A DNA stretch of 64,000 bases, taken from Jeotgalibaca dankookensis (GTDB lineage Bacteria > Bacillota > Bacilli > Lactobacillales > Aerococcaceae). Position 1 is the first letter of the stretch; each line of letters opens with the position of its first letter. The notes under the pieces are model-generated. The model saw nothing but the letters and a program-made list of their open reading frames with translations, was not told where the DNA came from and made no database searches. Position numbers and translations under genes: made by a program. Positions 10,074 through 19,856 of this stretch are shown here, piece after piece. The stretch lies in the NCBI RefSeq assembly GCF_002005405.1, contig NZ_CP019728.1, positions 1,488,001 through 1,552,000 on the forward strand, given 5' to 3'.

Positions 10074-10635
10074 TCCGGTTAAATTTATTCATAACACTTA
10101 AAAAATCTTCTCCATTTATAAAATCATCAATTGCTTGAGCGCTATCTTTCACTGCAAAAAGCATTTCTTCATGCGCGTCTTTCGGAAAAGGACTCAAGAC
10201 GTGTTGGATTACATTCATATTGACTGGAGGTCTACCGATTCCAATCCGAATACGATTAAACTCTTGTGTCCCAAGATGTTGAATCAAACTCTTGACGCCA
10301 TTGTGACCACCCGCACTGCCTTTTTGGCGTAGACGAATGCGACCGGGCGACATATCCATATCATCGTAAACAACAACAATATCATCTATTTCGATGTTAA
10401 AATAATCCATTAACGGTCTAACCGCTCGTCCTGACTCATTCATATACGTCATAGGTTTGACAAGGATAACGCGCTCACCGTTGATTCGTTCATCAGCATA
10501 AACAGCCTCAAATTTAGATTTATTAAAGGTTACTTTATTCTGGTAGGCCCATTCATCTACGGCAATAAAGCCCACATTATGCTTAGTATTGCTATATTTT
10601 GGCCCCGGATTCCCTAATCCGATGATCATTTTCAT
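10066..10635 (-). CDS. pth: Peptidyl-tRNA hydrolase
   Basis: Hydrolyses peptidyl-tRNA released prematurely from ribosomes. The 189-residue protein begins MKMIIGLGNPGPKYSNTKHNVGF, containing the conserved Asn and catalytic His. VKPMTYMNESG, VYDDMDMSPGRIRLRQKGSAGGHNG and FNRIRIGIGRP follow, all signature blocks of the bacterial Pth family. A GTG three codons upstream is possible, but ATG at 10635 fits the family and the AATAGGTG site. It is divergent from ldh and followed by mfd, as in Bacillus. Confidence 0.96.
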   Translation of the reverse strand: MKMIIGLGNPGPKYSNTKHNVGFIAVDEWAYQNKVTFNKSKFEAVYADERINGERVILVKPMTYMNESGRAVRPLMDYFNIEIDDIVVVYDDMDMSPGRIRLRQKGSAGGHNGVKSLIQHLGTQEFNRIRIGIGRPPVNMNVIQHVLSPFPKDAHEEMLFAVKDSAQAIDDFINGEDFLSVMNKFNRKK

Positions 10636-10662
10636 ATTTTTCACCTATTCTTCTTAAAATGG

Positions 10663-10687
10663 AAAAAGCTGGACGAATTCCGTCCAG
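10663..10687 (-). terminator. Terminator-like hairpin in the pth leader
   Basis: On the minus strand CTGGACG-GAATT-CGTCCAG is followed by CTTTTT. It begins only a few bases after the predicted pth transcription start and lies ahead of the pth ribosome binding site, so it could attenuate or stabilise the pth transcript. Confidence 0.45.
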
Positions 10688-10698
10688 TTGTCCACTCT

Positions 10699-10707
10699 AT
10701 TATAACA
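10699..10707 (-). promoter_or_regulatory. Extended -10 promoter for pth
   Basis: The minus strand reads TGTTATAAT, an extended -10 element, with only a poor T-rich -35. It lies about 65 bases upstream of the pth start and back to back with the ldh promoter. Confidence 0.6.
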
Positions 10708-10754
10708 TATTATCTCTGAATACAAAAAGTAAAGTTCTCTCTCTGGTATCGGTA

Positions 10755-10782
10755 TTGCTCCTCTATTAAAAAATGTTATAAT
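10755..10782 (+). promoter_or_regulatory. Sigma-A promoter for ldh
   Basis: TTGCTC, a 16-base spacer, and an extended -10 TGTTATAAT (hexamer at 10777-10782) lie 40 bases upstream of the ldh start codon. Confidence 0.75.
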
Positions 10783-10821
10783 AACTACCATCAACTACTA
10801 AAGATTGATGGAGGGATGCAG

Positions 10822-11799
10822 ATGTCCGCAAGAGAAAGAAAGTTTGGTCAAAAAATTATCCTAATTGGTAACGGTGCCGTCGGGTCAAGTTATGCTTTTG
10901 CTCTCGTTACGCAAAACGTTGGGCGAGAACTTGGCATTATCGATATGAACACAGATAAAGCAGAGGGAGATGCCATTGATTTATCTGATGCGCTCGCTTA
11001 TACAAGTCCTAAGAAAATATATTCGGCAAGCTATGCTGATTGCAGCGATGCTGATTTGATTGTTTTAACAGCTGGTACAGCCCAGAAACCCGGCGAAACA
11101 CGTTTAGATCTTATCAATAAAAATTTGAAGATTTTTAAATCGATTGTTGAACAAGTGATGGCAACTGGTTTTAATGGCATTTTCTTGGTGGCAACAAATC
11201 CAGTCGATATTTTAACTTACGCTACTTGGAAGTTTTCAGGTCTGCCTGCCAAACAAGTAATTGGTTCAGGAACTTCTTTAGACTCTGCACGTTTCCGCCA
11301 AGAAATAGCCAAACTTGTAAATGTTGATCCTCGTAATGTTCATGCTTATATTTTAGGAGAACATGGCGATACAGAATTCCCAGTTTGGTCCCATGCCAAT
11401 GTAGGTGGGTTACAAATGTATGAGTGGATTAAATTAAATGGAACCAATGTAGATGAAGAAGAACTTATTAACGCTTTTTATTCCGTCAGAGACGCAGCTT
11501 ATCGAATTATAGAGAAAAAAGGAGCTACTTTTTACGGGATTGCTACATCGTTGGTTCGAATCACTCGGGCTATCTTTAACGATGAAGATGCTATTTTACC
11601 TTTGTCTGTTTATTTAGCTGGAGAGTACCAACAAAAGAATGTCTTTTTAGGGGTCCCAGCTATCATTAATCGTGAAGGGGTGCGCGGCGTCATTGAAATT
11701 GCTTTAAACGAAGTAGAACAACAAAATATGCAGCATTCTGCTGACACCTTACGCAAGATCATCGAAAATTCTTTTGCTACATTAGAAGATGAACAATAA
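10822..11799 (+). CDS. ldh: L-lactate dehydrogenase
   Basis: Reduces pyruvate to L-lactate with NADH, regenerating NAD in homolactic fermentation. The 325-residue sequence has the nucleotide-binding [15 protein letters not shown] at about residues 14-28, [13 protein letters not shown], the substrate region [23 protein letters not shown], and the catalytic His in [13 protein letters not shown]. An ATG two codons upstream is too close to GAGGG, so 10822 is chosen. The gene stands alone on the plus strand, between pth and prs on the minus strand, with its own promoter and terminator. It is an insertion relative to the Bacillus gene order. Confidence 0.97.
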   Translation: MSARERKFGQKIILIGNGAVGSSYAFALVTQNVGRELGIIDMNTDKAEGDAIDLSDALAYTSPKKIYSASYADCSDADLIVLTAGTAQKPGETRLDLINKNLKIFKSIVEQVMATGFNGIFLVATNPVDILTYATWKFSGLPAKQVIGSGTSLDSARFRQEIAKLVNVDPRNVHAYILGEHGDTEFPVWSHANVGGLQMYEWIKLNGTNVDEEELINAFYSVRDAAYRIIEKKGATFYGIATSLVRITRAIFNDEDAILPLSVYLAGEYQQKNVFLGVPAIINREGVRGVIEIALNEVEQQNMQHSADTLRKIIENSFATLEDEQ

Positions 11800-11804
11800 A
11801 TAAA

Positions 11805-11843
11805 AACAGCTGCATCCTTCATTTCAAGGACGCAGTTGTTTTT
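11805..11843. terminator. Bidirectional terminator between ldh and prs
   Basis: AACAGCTGCaTCCTT and AAGGAcGCAGTTGTT pair across a short loop, flanked by AAAAA and TTTTT, so it can end both the ldh and the prs transcripts. Confidence 0.85.
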
Positions 11844-11858
11844 AATGATAAGTAATAG

Positions 11859-12842
11859 TTAGTCAAGCACTTCAAATTTTTCTTCAAACAAAGGACTGAC
11901 AGAACGATTTTCATGAATTCGTTTGATTGCTTCAGCAATCAATTGAGAAACAGATACTTGAACAACTTTCGGTGTCATTTTTTCTTCAGGCAACTGAATA
12001 GAATCTGTAATAATAACTTGGCGGATAACGGAATTTTCTAACCGCTCCATAGCTGGACCCGATAAAACAGCATGCGTACAGCAAGCATAAACTTCGGTTG
12101 CACCTGCATCTTGCAAGGCTTGAGCTGCTAAGGTAATGGTACCTGCTGTATCAATCATATCATCAATGATGATTGCTTTTTTGCCTTGAACATTTCCAAT
12201 AATATTCATGACTTCTGCCACATTTGCTTTAGGACGACGTTTGTCGATAATTGCAATCGGTGCATGGATAAATTCAGCAAGTTTACGTGCACGCGTCACA
12301 CCACCATGATCCGGAGAAACAACAACCACATCATCTTCTACCATATTATTATCTAAGAAATAATTCGCTAATAATGGTGCTCCTAATAAATGATCAACCG
12401 GCATATCAAAGAATCCTTGGATTTGAGGGGCATGTAAATCTAAGGCTAGGACACGGTCCGCTCCTGCATTAGTAATCATATTCGCGACTAGCTTAGCAGT
12501 AATTGGTTCACGTGATTGGGCTTTTCGATCTTGTCTTGCATAACCATAGTAAGGAATGACGATGTTAATGGTTTTAGCACTCGCACGTCTGAGGGCATCA
12601 ATCATAATCAATAATTCCATTAAATGATCATTAACTGGGCAACTTGTGGATTGAATAATATATACATGAGCGCCACGAATACTCTCATCAACATTCACTT
12701 TAATTTCTCCATCGCTAAATTGCGTTGATGAAACAACACCTAATTCTACGCCAACTTCCGCGGCAATCTTTTCTGCCAATGGAAGGTTGGAGCTCAATGA
12801 AAAAATCTTCAATTTCGGGTCTTTGTAGTTTTCTGTAGTCAT
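11859..12842 (-). CDS. prs: Ribose-phosphate pyrophosphokinase (PRPP synthetase)
   Basis: Makes PRPP from ribose 5-phosphate and ATP for purine, pyrimidine, histidine, tryptophan and NAD synthesis. The 327-residue class I enzyme shows [39 protein letters not shown], the PRPP motif region [17 protein letters not shown] and [14 protein letters not shown]. The ATG at 12842 has GGAG six bases upstream; a GTG four codons earlier contains that site and is rejected. It lies downstream of glmU, the classical glmU-prs pair, and close to purR, whose effector is PRPP. Confidence 0.96.
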   Translation of the reverse strand: MTTENYKDPKLKIFSLSSNLPLAEKIAAEVGVELGVVSSTQFSDGEIKVNVDESIRGAHVYIIQSTSCPVNDHLMELLIMIDALRRASAKTINIVIPYYGYARQDRKAQSREPITAKLVANMITNAGADRVLALDLHAPQIQGFFDMPVDHLLGAPLLANYFLDNNMVEDDVVVVSPDHGGVTRARKLAEFIHAPIAIIDKRRPKANVAEVMNIIGNVQGKKAIIIDDMIDTAGTITLAAQALQDAGATEVYACCTHAVLSGPAMERLENSVIRQVIITDSIQLPEEKMTPKVVQVSVSQLIAEAIKRIHENRSVSPLFEEKFEVLD

Positions 12843-12934
12843 AATTTTCTCCACTCACCAATCTATTTTTTTGTGTTTCTTTCTTATATCATTCTTCTAA
12901 ACCATTATAAAAACCAACCTAATATAAGACTATG

Positions 12935-14311
12935 TTATTTTTTTGACGGCGGAAGTTTATCCCAATACCCCTCTTTGTTGACTTGTCGCGCTCGCGCAAT
13001 CCCTAAAGCTTGTTCTGGGACGTCTTGAGTAATGGTTGAGCCAGCTGCTAAAACTGTATTTGCACCAATTTCAACAGGTGCGATTAAATTGACATTGCAA
13101 CCGATGAAACTATTATTACCAACTGTTGAACGGTGCTTGTCTTTGCCATCATAATTTACAAAAACAACCCCACAGCCAACATTAATATTTTCCCCTAAAT
13201 CTGCATCTCCAACATAGGTTAAATGGGCAACACTAGTATGTGCACCTATTTGCGCATTTTTAACTTCTACAAAGTTACCAATATGTACTTGTTCACCAAT
13301 CTTACTATTAGGACGTAAGTGACTGTATGGACCGATGTTACTGTCATCAGCCATTTCAGCTGATTCAATATTGGAACTTATGACACGAACACGATTACCA
13401 ATTTTAGAATCGCTAATTTCTGAATGCGTACCGACAAAGCAGTCCTCACCAATAACTGTCTGTCCTTTTAATAAAACGCCCGGTTCGATAATGGTATCTG
13501 AACCAATTTTGACATCCGCTTCGATATACGTATTAAAAGGGTCGAGTAAAGTAACCCCATTTCGCATATGTTTTTCATTAATCTTTTTCTTCATTTTGAC
13601 ACTTGCCTCGGCAAGTGCAACGCGATCATTTACACCAAGTGCTTCTGACATATCTGTCATTTGATAGGCCGAAACAATTTGGCCTTGTTTTTTTAATATT
13701 TCGATTACATCCGGTAAATAATATTCACCTTGCGCATTATCATTGTTAACATTTGCAAGAGCTTCAAAAAGAATTTCATTATCAAATACATATGTTCCTG
13801 TATTGATTTCTTGTACGCGTGCTTCGCTTTCGGTTGCGTCTTTTTGTTCAACGATTTTTTCAACATGTTGTGCTTGGTTACGTATAATACGTCCATAGCC
13901 GAGTGGATCATCTGCATGAGCAGTTAAAATGGTTGCTTTTGCTTGTTGAGACTCATGGTGTTTTACCAAGTTTTCAAGTGTTTGGGCTGTTAATAGGGGC
14001 GTATCTCCACAAATAACAAGTGTTGTCCCTGATTTGCCACCCAAGGTTTCTTTTGCTTGTAAAACAGCATGTCCCGTACCTAACTGTTCGGATTGAAGCA
14101 CAAATTCTGATCGGTTTCCTACCGTCGTTTGGACTGCTTCAGCGCCATGCCCCACAATCGTTACTATTTTGTCCACACCCGCTTGTTCTACTTGATCAAT
14201 GACATGTTCTACCATTGTTTTTCCACAAACTTCATGTAGAACTTTGTATAACTTACTCTTCATTCTTGTCCCTTGACCGGCCGCAAGAACAACTGCAAAA
14301 CGTTTCGTCAT
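12935..14311 (-). CDS. glmU: Bifunctional UDP-GlcNAc pyrophosphorylase / GlcN-1-P acetyltransferase
   Basis: Two final steps of UDP-N-acetylglucosamine synthesis for peptidoglycan and teichoic acids. The N-terminal uridyltransferase has [20 protein letters not shown] (residues 8-27) and GTGHAVLQA. The C-terminal half is a left-handed beta helix of hexapeptide repeats, with [20 protein letters not shown] and the acetyltransferase residues near [20 protein letters not shown] seven bases before 14311 sets the start, giving 458 residues, the normal length. It has its own promoter, separated from purR by a terminator. Confidence 0.97.
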   Translation of the reverse strand: MTKRFAVVLAAGQGTRMKSKLYKVLHEVCGKTMVEHVIDQVEQAGVDKIVTIVGHGAEAVQTTVGNRSEFVLQSEQLGTGHAVLQAKETLGGKSGTTLVICGDTPLLTAQTLENLVKHHESQQAKATILTAHADDPLGYGRIIRNQAQHVEKIVEQKDATESEARVQEINTGTYVFDNEILFEALANVNNDNAQGEYYLPDVIEILKKQGQIVSAYQMTDMSEALGVNDRVALAEASVKMKKKINEKHMRNGVTLLDPFNTYIEADVKIGSDTIIEPGVLLKGQTVIGEDCFVGTHSEISDSKIGNRVRVISSNIESAEMADDSNIGPYSHLRPNSKIGEQVHIGNFVEVKNAQIGAHTSVAHLTYVGDADLGENINVGCGVVFVNYDGKDKHRSTVGNNSFIGCNVNLIAPVEIGANTVLAAGSTITQDVPEQALGIARARQVNKEGYWDKLPPSKK

Positions 14312-14353
14312 ATAACTTTCTCCTTTGCTCTTGTATGAAATCACACAATTTTT

Positions 14354-14382
14354 ATCCTACCCGAAATAACCAGTTTTTTCAA
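14354..14382 (-). promoter_or_regulatory. Promoter for glmU-prs
   Basis: On the minus strand TTGAAA, a 17-base spacer and TAGGAT lie about 45 bases upstream of the glmU start. Confidence 0.6.
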
Positions 14383-14455
14383 CCTCTGTAAGCGTTCAAT
14401 CGTATCTTTTCTTCATTTTCTCATATTCTGCTTCAAGATTACAGAAGAAAGTAGA

Positions 14456-14482
14456 AAAAGCCACCATAAATTTTATGGTGGC
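14456..14482 (-). terminator. Terminator after purR
   Basis: AGCCACCATAAA and TTTATGGTGGCT pair perfectly; on the minus strand the stem is followed by TTTTTC. It lies seven bases past the purR stop. Confidence 0.88.
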
Positions 14483-14488
14483 TCGTAA

Positions 14489-15304
14489 CTAAATGTCAAA
14501 ATAACTTCCTAAACTGACAGTCATCGTACGATTACGTATATTCACTTCACTCACACGAATTAACGACGCGTAATCTTCGGTTTCTTTTGAAGTGTAAGCT
14601 GCCTCTGCAAAAACAGTAACGCCTACAATTTCAGAATCAAACTCTTCTATAATACTGCGCATCCCACTAACTGTACCGCCACCCTTCATAAAATCGTCAA
14701 CGATTAAGACACGGGAGCCGCTAGGGAGACTGCGCTTTGATAATTCCATTTTTTCAACACGATCGGAAGATCCGGACACATAATTGATACTAACAGTAGA
14801 GCCTTCAGTAATTTTCGAGTCTCTACGCACAATCACAAAGGGAACGTTTAAATAACTGGCTACGGCTTGCGCAATCGGAACCCCTTTGGTTGCAACAGTC
14901 ATAACAGCCGTCACTTTTTCTCCTCGATATTGTGAAGCAATAATTCGGCCTATTTGATTTAATACTTGCGGATTTCCTAGTAAGTCAGATAAATAGACAT
15001 AACCACCTGGTAACACACGTTCATTGCTATCCATTTTCTCACAAATTTCGGTCGCAAATAGACGTGCCTCTTCATCAGTTATAAAAGGAACATATTTCAC
15101 GCCTCCGGCAGCACCAGGTAGGGTTTCCACAATTCCATAGCCGTTCTCCTCAAAGGCACGCCTAATAATCGTTAAATCCTCACTAATAGAAGATTTTGCT
15201 GAACTATATTTCTTAGCAAAATAAGTTAAAGATATCAATGTGTAGGGATGGTTCAATAAATAATAAGTCATGTCGACTAATCGATCGCTACGTCTAATTT
15301 TCAT
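14489..15304 (-). CDS. purR: Pur operon repressor PurR
   Basis: DNA-binding repressor of purine synthesis and salvage genes, relieved by PRPP and typical of Gram-positive bacteria. The 271-residue sequence has an N-terminal winged helix (RRSDRLVDMTYYLLNHPYTL) and a phosphoribosyltransferase-fold domain with the PRPP loop VLIVDDFMKGGGTVSGM (about residues 200-216). It lies between ispE and glmU, its Bacillus position, though here adc and peptidase genes have been inserted next to ispE. A PurBox-like sequence about 80 bases upstream suggests autoregulation. Confidence 0.95.
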   Translation of the reverse strand: MKIRRSDRLVDMTYYLLNHPYTLISLTYFAKKYSSAKSSISEDLTIIRRAFEENGYGIVETLPGAAGGVKYVPFITDEEARLFATEICEKMDSNERVLPGGYVYLSDLLGNPQVLNQIGRIIASQYRGEKVTAVMTVATKGVPIAQAVASYLNVPFVIVRRDSKITEGSTVSINYVSGSSDRVEKMELSKRSLPSGSRVLIVDDFMKGGGTVSGMRSIIEEFDSEIVGVTVFAEAAYTSKETEDYASLIRVSEVNIRNRTMTVSLGSYFDI

Positions 15305-15381
15305 AAAGTCTTACTCCTTCTACCATTTTATTATCAACAGTATATCGGTAAATTCTTGAAAATGATAGTTTTTTTATATTA

Positions 15382-15394
15382 ATTGTTCGTATTT
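15382..15394 (-). promoter_or_regulatory. PurBox-like operator upstream of purR
   Basis: The minus strand reads AAATACGAACAAT, 12 of 13 positions of the Bacillus PurBox AWWWCCGAACWWT. A convincing second inverted box was not found, so binding is plausible but unproven. Confidence 0.55.
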
Positions 15395-15456
15395 AAATAA
15401 GAAAACAATCTTAACTAAATCTAAATTAGACATTTTGACCGGAATAGACGTCATTT

Positions 15457-16899
15457 TTATTTTAAACCTTTAAGAAGCTCTACAAGGTATTCATAACTTC
15501 TTTTCGTAGATGCGATACTTAATTTTTCTTTAGGTGTATGTACATCAAACATATCAGGTCCAAAAGAAACAACATCAAGGTTAGGATAAGTCTTTTTAAG
15601 TGCACCACTTTCTAAACCAGCGTGTATAACAATGACTTTCATCTCAGTCCCATACATTTTTTGATAGAGTTCAACTGCTTTTTCTCTGAGTTTTGACTCT
15701 GCTTTGTATTCCCATTCAGGATAACCACCTGAAATATGAAAGCTTCCAACTTTTTCTATATCTTTAGTAATTTGCTCTCTCATAGCATTTAAAATACGTT
15801 CACTCGAGCTTCTTGTAGAAATAGATAGGGTTATTTTGCCTTTTTCAGTATGAACAATCGCAAGATTACTTGAACTTTCTACCGTATTTTCGCTATCTGC
15901 TAACCAAGTATGCACACCTGTTGGGAGCTGTTCTAAAAGATACAGGATATTTTCCAAATCGATTTGTCTCAACGCTTTTTGTAAACCAGTCGGTTTGTCT
16001 AAAAGAATTTGCGGATTTTCTTCCACCCATTTATTTTTAAGTTGTGTTTCGATTTTAGTTACTGATGCTTCTAGTTTTTCTAAGTCCTCTTCTTTAACCC
16101 CGATGACTATTTTCATTTGTCTTGGAATGGCATTGTCTTTAGTCCCACCATCAATAGACACCAATTTGATAGCTATTTCTTCCTGCAAGGTTTTTAAAAT
16201 ATTCAGAGAAACTTTTAATGCATTCGCTCTATTTTTATCGATTTCCATTCCAGAATGTCCACCATTTAAACCAGTAACTGAAATAGTAAGTGCTTGGTAA
16301 CCAGAAACTGAGTCTTCTTCGGTACTTACTGTTGCTTTGATCAGTTCTCCCCCTGCCGACCCTACAGTGAGAAAGCCTTCTTCTTCTGAATCCAGGTTTA
16401 AGAGTCTCGTTCCTTTTAAAACATTTGGTTTTAGACCTAATGCGCCGCTCATATCGGTTTCTTCTGAAGTAGTAATCAATAATTCGAGCATGGGGTGTTC
16501 AAGACGATCATCTTCTAAGATTGCAAGCCCCATTGCAACTGCAATACCATTATCTGCACCTAGTGTCGTGCCATTCGCCTTAATAAATCCATCTTCTACA
16601 ATTAAATCGATGGAATCTGTTGAAAAATCATGGTCAACTTGTTCTTCTTTTTCGCACACCATATCCATATGGCCTTGTAGAATAATTCCTTCTGAATTTT
16701 CATAACCTTTTGTAGCAGGCTTTTTAATAATAATATTGTTCAGTTCGTCTTGGATTACTTTTAGTCCGAGGTCTTCGCCTACTTTTTTTAGATAATCGCT
16801 TATTTGCTTTTCAGATCCGGAACATCTCGGAATCTTAGTGATCTCTTCAAAATAATAAAAAACTCTTTCTGGTTTTAAATCCCTTAGTTTTTGCATCAT
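15457..16899 (-). CDS. pepD: Aminoacyl-histidine dipeptidase, PepD/M20 family
   Basis: Zinc metallopeptidase of family M20 that hydrolyses dipeptides (Xaa-His and others) in the cytoplasm. The 480-residue protein shows ILQGHMDMVCEKEE (metal His and Asp), TTLGADNGIAVAMGLA (bridging Asp), ITTSEETDMSGALGL (catalytic and metal Glu) and a lid domain with NGGHSGMEIDKNRANA. AAGGAGG five bases before ATG at 16899 sets the start; ten more upstream codons overlap pepT. It is the third gene of an apparent transporter-pepT-pepD operon that probably supports use of peptides as an amino acid source. Confidence 0.92.
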   Translation of the reverse strand: MMQKLRDLKPERVFYYFEEITKIPRCSGSEKQISDYLKKVGEDLGLKVIQDELNNIIIKKPATKGYENSEGIILQGHMDMVCEKEEQVDHDFSTDSIDLIVEDGFIKANGTTLGADNGIAVAMGLAILEDDRLEHPMLELLITTSEETDMSGALGLKPNVLKGTRLLNLDSEEEGFLTVGSAGGELIKATVSTEEDSVSGYQALTISVTGLNGGHSGMEIDKNRANALKVSLNILKTLQEEIAIKLVSIDGGTKDNAIPRQMKIVIGVKEEDLEKLEASVTKIETQLKNKWVEENPQILLDKPTGLQKALRQIDLENILYLLEQLPTGVHTWLADSENTVESSSNLAIVHTEKGKITLSISTRSSSERILNAMREQITKDIEKVGSFHISGGYPEWEYKAESKLREKAVELYQKMYGTEMKVIVIHAGLESGALKKTYPNLDVVSFGPDMFDVHTPKEKLSIASTKRSYEYLVELLKGLK

Positions 16900-16909
16900 A
16901 AATCCCTCC

Positions 16910-18133
16910 TTAACTATTTTTTGCTGCATTTTCTGCTATCTTAGCAATTAATTTTGATGCTAGTTTCATATTTTCAATTGGGATAAATTCAAATCTTCCG
17001 TGGAAATTATATCCCCCTGCAAATAGATTCGGCGTTGGAAGCCCCATATAAGATAGTCTAGCCCCATCTGTACCGCCTCTAATAGGTTTTATATCAGGAG
17101 TAATATTAATATCCTTCATGGATTGCTCCGCAAGGTCGATAATTTCCATATACGGTTCTATTTTCTCTTTCATATTATAGTAACTATCTGTTACTTCAAT
17201 TGTGATAATGTTTCCATATTTCTTGTTTAAAAATTCAACGATATCTTTTATAAAGGTTTTTTTATTTTCAAATGCTTCCATCGAAAAATCTCTAATTATA
17301 TAGGCTACTTGCGCCTCATCAACTGTTCCCGTAATACTATCTAATAAGTAGAAGCCTTCATAATTTTCAGTGTGTTCAGGCACTTCTACGCTTGGGAGCA
17401 TGGTGTCAATTTCTAATGCTACTTTAAGGGCGTTGATCATCACGTTTTTTGCTGTGCCGGGATGAACATTCTTACCTTGTATGTGTATCTTGACACTTGC
17501 AGCGTTGAAGTTTTCATATTGCAATTCCCCAAGCGGGCCACCATCCATGGTATAAGCAAAATCTGCCCCAAATCCTTTAACATCAAAAAGGTCTGCACCT
17601 CGGCCTATCTCCTCATCTGGTGTAAAGCCTACTTTTATTGTTCCATGCTCAATAGAAGGATTATTAATTAAATATTCCATCGCATCCATTATTTCGGCTA
17701 TACCAGCCTTGTCATCTGCACCTAAGAGTGTGGTGCCATCTGTCGTAATAAGTGTTTGGCCTTTGAGTTCTGCTAATTCCGGAAAGGCCTCGACCGTAAT
17801 TGCGTATTTGTCATTTAATTTTATATCGCCACCTTGGTAGTCTACAATTTGTGGGTTCATCACCTTACCATCTAAATCGGGACTTGTATCAAAGTGTGCG
17901 ATAAATCCGATTGTTGGCACTTCTCTATTGGTATTAGAAGGAAGTGTGGCATACACGTAACCATTTTCATCTTGCACCACGTTATCAAGCCCAATTTCTT
18001 TTAATTCTTCTACTATTATTTTGCCAAGTTCTAATTGTCCTTTAGTACTAGGGACTGTTTCAGAATTTTCATCTGATTTTGTATCGACAGCAATATATCG
18101 TTTAAATCTTTCAACAATTTTGTCTTGATTCAT
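16910..18133 (-). CDS. pepT: Peptidase T (tripeptide aminopeptidase)
   Basis: M20B-family zinc aminopeptidase that removes the N-terminal residue of tripeptides. The 407 residues match the usual length. Metal-binding motifs are [12 protein letters not shown] (residues 77-88), [20 protein letters not shown] and [36 protein letters not shown] near the C-terminus is typical of PepT. A strong AAGGAGAG site precedes the start. It lies 17 bases after the YfcC-type carrier gene and 10 before pepD, on one likely transcript. Confidence 0.96.
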   Translation of the reverse strand: MNQDKIVERFKRYIAVDTKSDENSETVPSTKGQLELGKIIVEELKEIGLDNVVQDENGYVYATLPSNTNREVPTIGFIAHFDTSPDLDGKVMNPQIVDYQGGDIKLNDKYAITVEAFPELAELKGQTLITTDGTTLLGADDKAGIAEIMDAMEYLINNPSIEHGTIKVGFTPDEEIGRGADLFDVKGFGADFAYTMDGGPLGELQYENFNAASVKIHIQGKNVHPGTAKNVMINALKVALEIDTMLPSVEVPEHTENYEGFYLLDSITGTVDEAQVAYIIRDFSMEAFENKKTFIKDIVEFLNKKYGNIITIEVTDSYYNMKEKIEPYMEIIDLAEQSMKDINITPDIKPIRGGTDGARLSYMGLPTPNLFAGGYNFHGRFEFIPIENMKLASKLIAKIAENAAKNS

Positions 18134-18150
18134 TTATACTCTCTCCTTTT

Positions 18151-19698
18151 TTATAAAATCGTTTGTAGTGCTAGCATGATCATTGCAAATACACCAATAA
18201 TTCCCATCAGTGGTAAAACAAATTTTAGCCATTTGTCATAGGTAACATCTACCATTTCAAGGGTAGCAAGGATAAGACCGGTTGGAGTGATAAATGCCAT
18301 CCAACCTTGACCCCAGTTATAAGCACTGACGACGATATCGCGAGAAACATTTACTGTATCAGCAAGTGGTGCCATAATTGGCATCGATAAAACAGCAAGT
18401 CCAGATGAGGATGGTACAAAGAATCCTAATATACTAAATAATATCATCTGAACCGATGCAAATAACCCACCGCTCATTCCTTTAACAATAGAAGAGGTAT
18501 AATAAAGCAGCGTATCTGAGATCATTCCGTTATCCATCACAATGTTAATGGAGCGTGCGACTCCAATGATAAGAGCCACCCCAACTAGATCTGCGGCTCC
18601 TTCTACAAAGGTGTTGACTGATTCTTTTTCTGAGAATCCAGAAACAAACGCGATAATAAATACAACTGTTAAGAATAAAGCTGACATTTCTGGGAACCAC
18701 CAAACACCTGTTGAAACGCCCCAAACCATTATGGGAAAGGCACCTAAAAATACTAACAGGATGAGCACTCTTCTCCAGTTAAAAGGCGCCACTTGGTCCG
18801 GATTATAATCCTTTAAAAATCTTTCTTCTATTCGCTTATGATCATCATAGACGAGTGATTTTGTTGGATCTGCTTTAATTTTTTTAGCATAGATATAGAT
18901 GTAAACAAGGGTAATAATCATGGCTAAGATTAAGCTCACTAATCTAAAGGTTAGCCCTTCATTAAAGGAGATACCCGCCGCGTTGGAAGCGATTACAACC
19001 GAGAATGGATTCACAGTCGAGAACATGGTTCCTACAGAACTACCCAAATAAACGGCCGCAATTGCCACAATAGCATCATATCCACTTGCTAGGAAAATGG
19101 GCATCAAGATGGGATAGAGTGCAATCGTTTCTTCAGCCAGGCCGAAGGTGGTCCCTCCAATTGCTATAAGTGCTGATACAAATACAACGAGAAGAAATTC
19201 TTTGCCTTTTGTTTTCTTAGATAAAGCGGCTATACCCGCATCAAATGCTCCCGATTTATTAATCATGCCGATAATACCACCAAGTATCAAGACAAATACC
19301 ATGATATCAACGGTGTCCATAACCCCTATTACCGGTGCCATAATCACGTCAAGCGGTCCTTGTGGGTTTTGTTCTATTTCTTGATAAGTATCTGGCACTG
19401 CGATTGGTTTTTTGATACTACCATCTGTAAATTTAGATAAGTCCATTTTGATATTTAAATCATCAAGGGCTTCTTGCGTGGCTGGAACACTTGTAGATTC
19501 ACCCTCAGGATTGACCACTACAAATTCATTTTCGGCCTCTACGTACTCCATTTTTGAATATTGACCTGCTGGAACTAAGTATGTTAGCCCCGCTGCTAAG
19601 ACTAGAATAATAAATAATACTGTAAAAGCAGTTGGGAACTGAAGCTTCTTTTTCTTTCTTTTTGACCCTTGAGGCACATTTTCTTCATTTTTTACCAT
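18151..19698 (-). CDS. YfcC-family membrane carrier, probable peptide or amino acid transporter
   Basis: Multi-pass membrane protein (515 residues, about 12 hydrophobic segments after a basic cytoplasmic start) of the YfcC/DcuC-like carrier group. Diagnostic stretches are LILGGIIGMINKSGAFDAGI, GTTFGLAEETIALYPILMPI and GTMFSTVNPFSVVIASNAAG. The substrate is not known from sequence; some relatives transport basic amino acids or small peptides. Its place at the head of an operon with two cytoplasmic peptidases suggests di/tripeptide or amino acid exchange. A TATAAT-type -10 lies upstream at 19733-19738. Confidence 0.82.
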   Translation of the reverse strand: MVKNEENVPQGSKRKKKKLQFPTAFTVLFIILVLAAGLTYLVPAGQYSKMEYVEAENEFVVVNPEGESTSVPATQEALDDLNIKMDLSKFTDGSIKKPIAVPDTYQEIEQNPQGPLDVIMAPVIGVMDTVDIMVFVLILGGIIGMINKSGAFDAGIAALSKKTKGKEFLLVVFVSALIAIGGTTFGLAEETIALYPILMPIFLASGYDAIVAIAAVYLGSSVGTMFSTVNPFSVVIASNAAGISFNEGLTFRLVSLILAMIITLVYIYIYAKKIKADPTKSLVYDDHKRIEERFLKDYNPDQVAPFNWRRVLILLVFLGAFPIMVWGVSTGVWWFPEMSALFLTVVFIIAFVSGFSEKESVNTFVEGAADLVGVALIIGVARSINIVMDNGMISDTLLYYTSSIVKGMSGGLFASVQMILFSILGFFVPSSSGLAVLSMPIMAPLADTVNVSRDIVVSAYNWGQGWMAFITPTGLILATLEMVDVTYDKWLKFVLPLMGIIGVFAMIMLALQTIL

Positions 19699-19803
19699 AA
19701 CTTTTCCTCCTTTTTCTATCTATCATTAACAAATTATAGCCTACTTATAATTATACTTTAAAAAGTAAAGAACACAACGTCACTTATTTAATTAAATCAC
19801 TAC

Positions 19804-19842
19804 AAAAAGAGTGACCAGATCAAAATCCGGCCACTCTTTTTC
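19804..19842. terminator. Terminator after adcB
   Basis: AAAAAGAGTGaCCaGAT and ATCcGGcCACTCTTTTT pair across a short loop; T-runs on both strands allow bidirectional function. It is 15 bases past the adcB stop. Confidence 0.85.
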
Positions 19843-19856
19843 GTATCCTATTGCAT

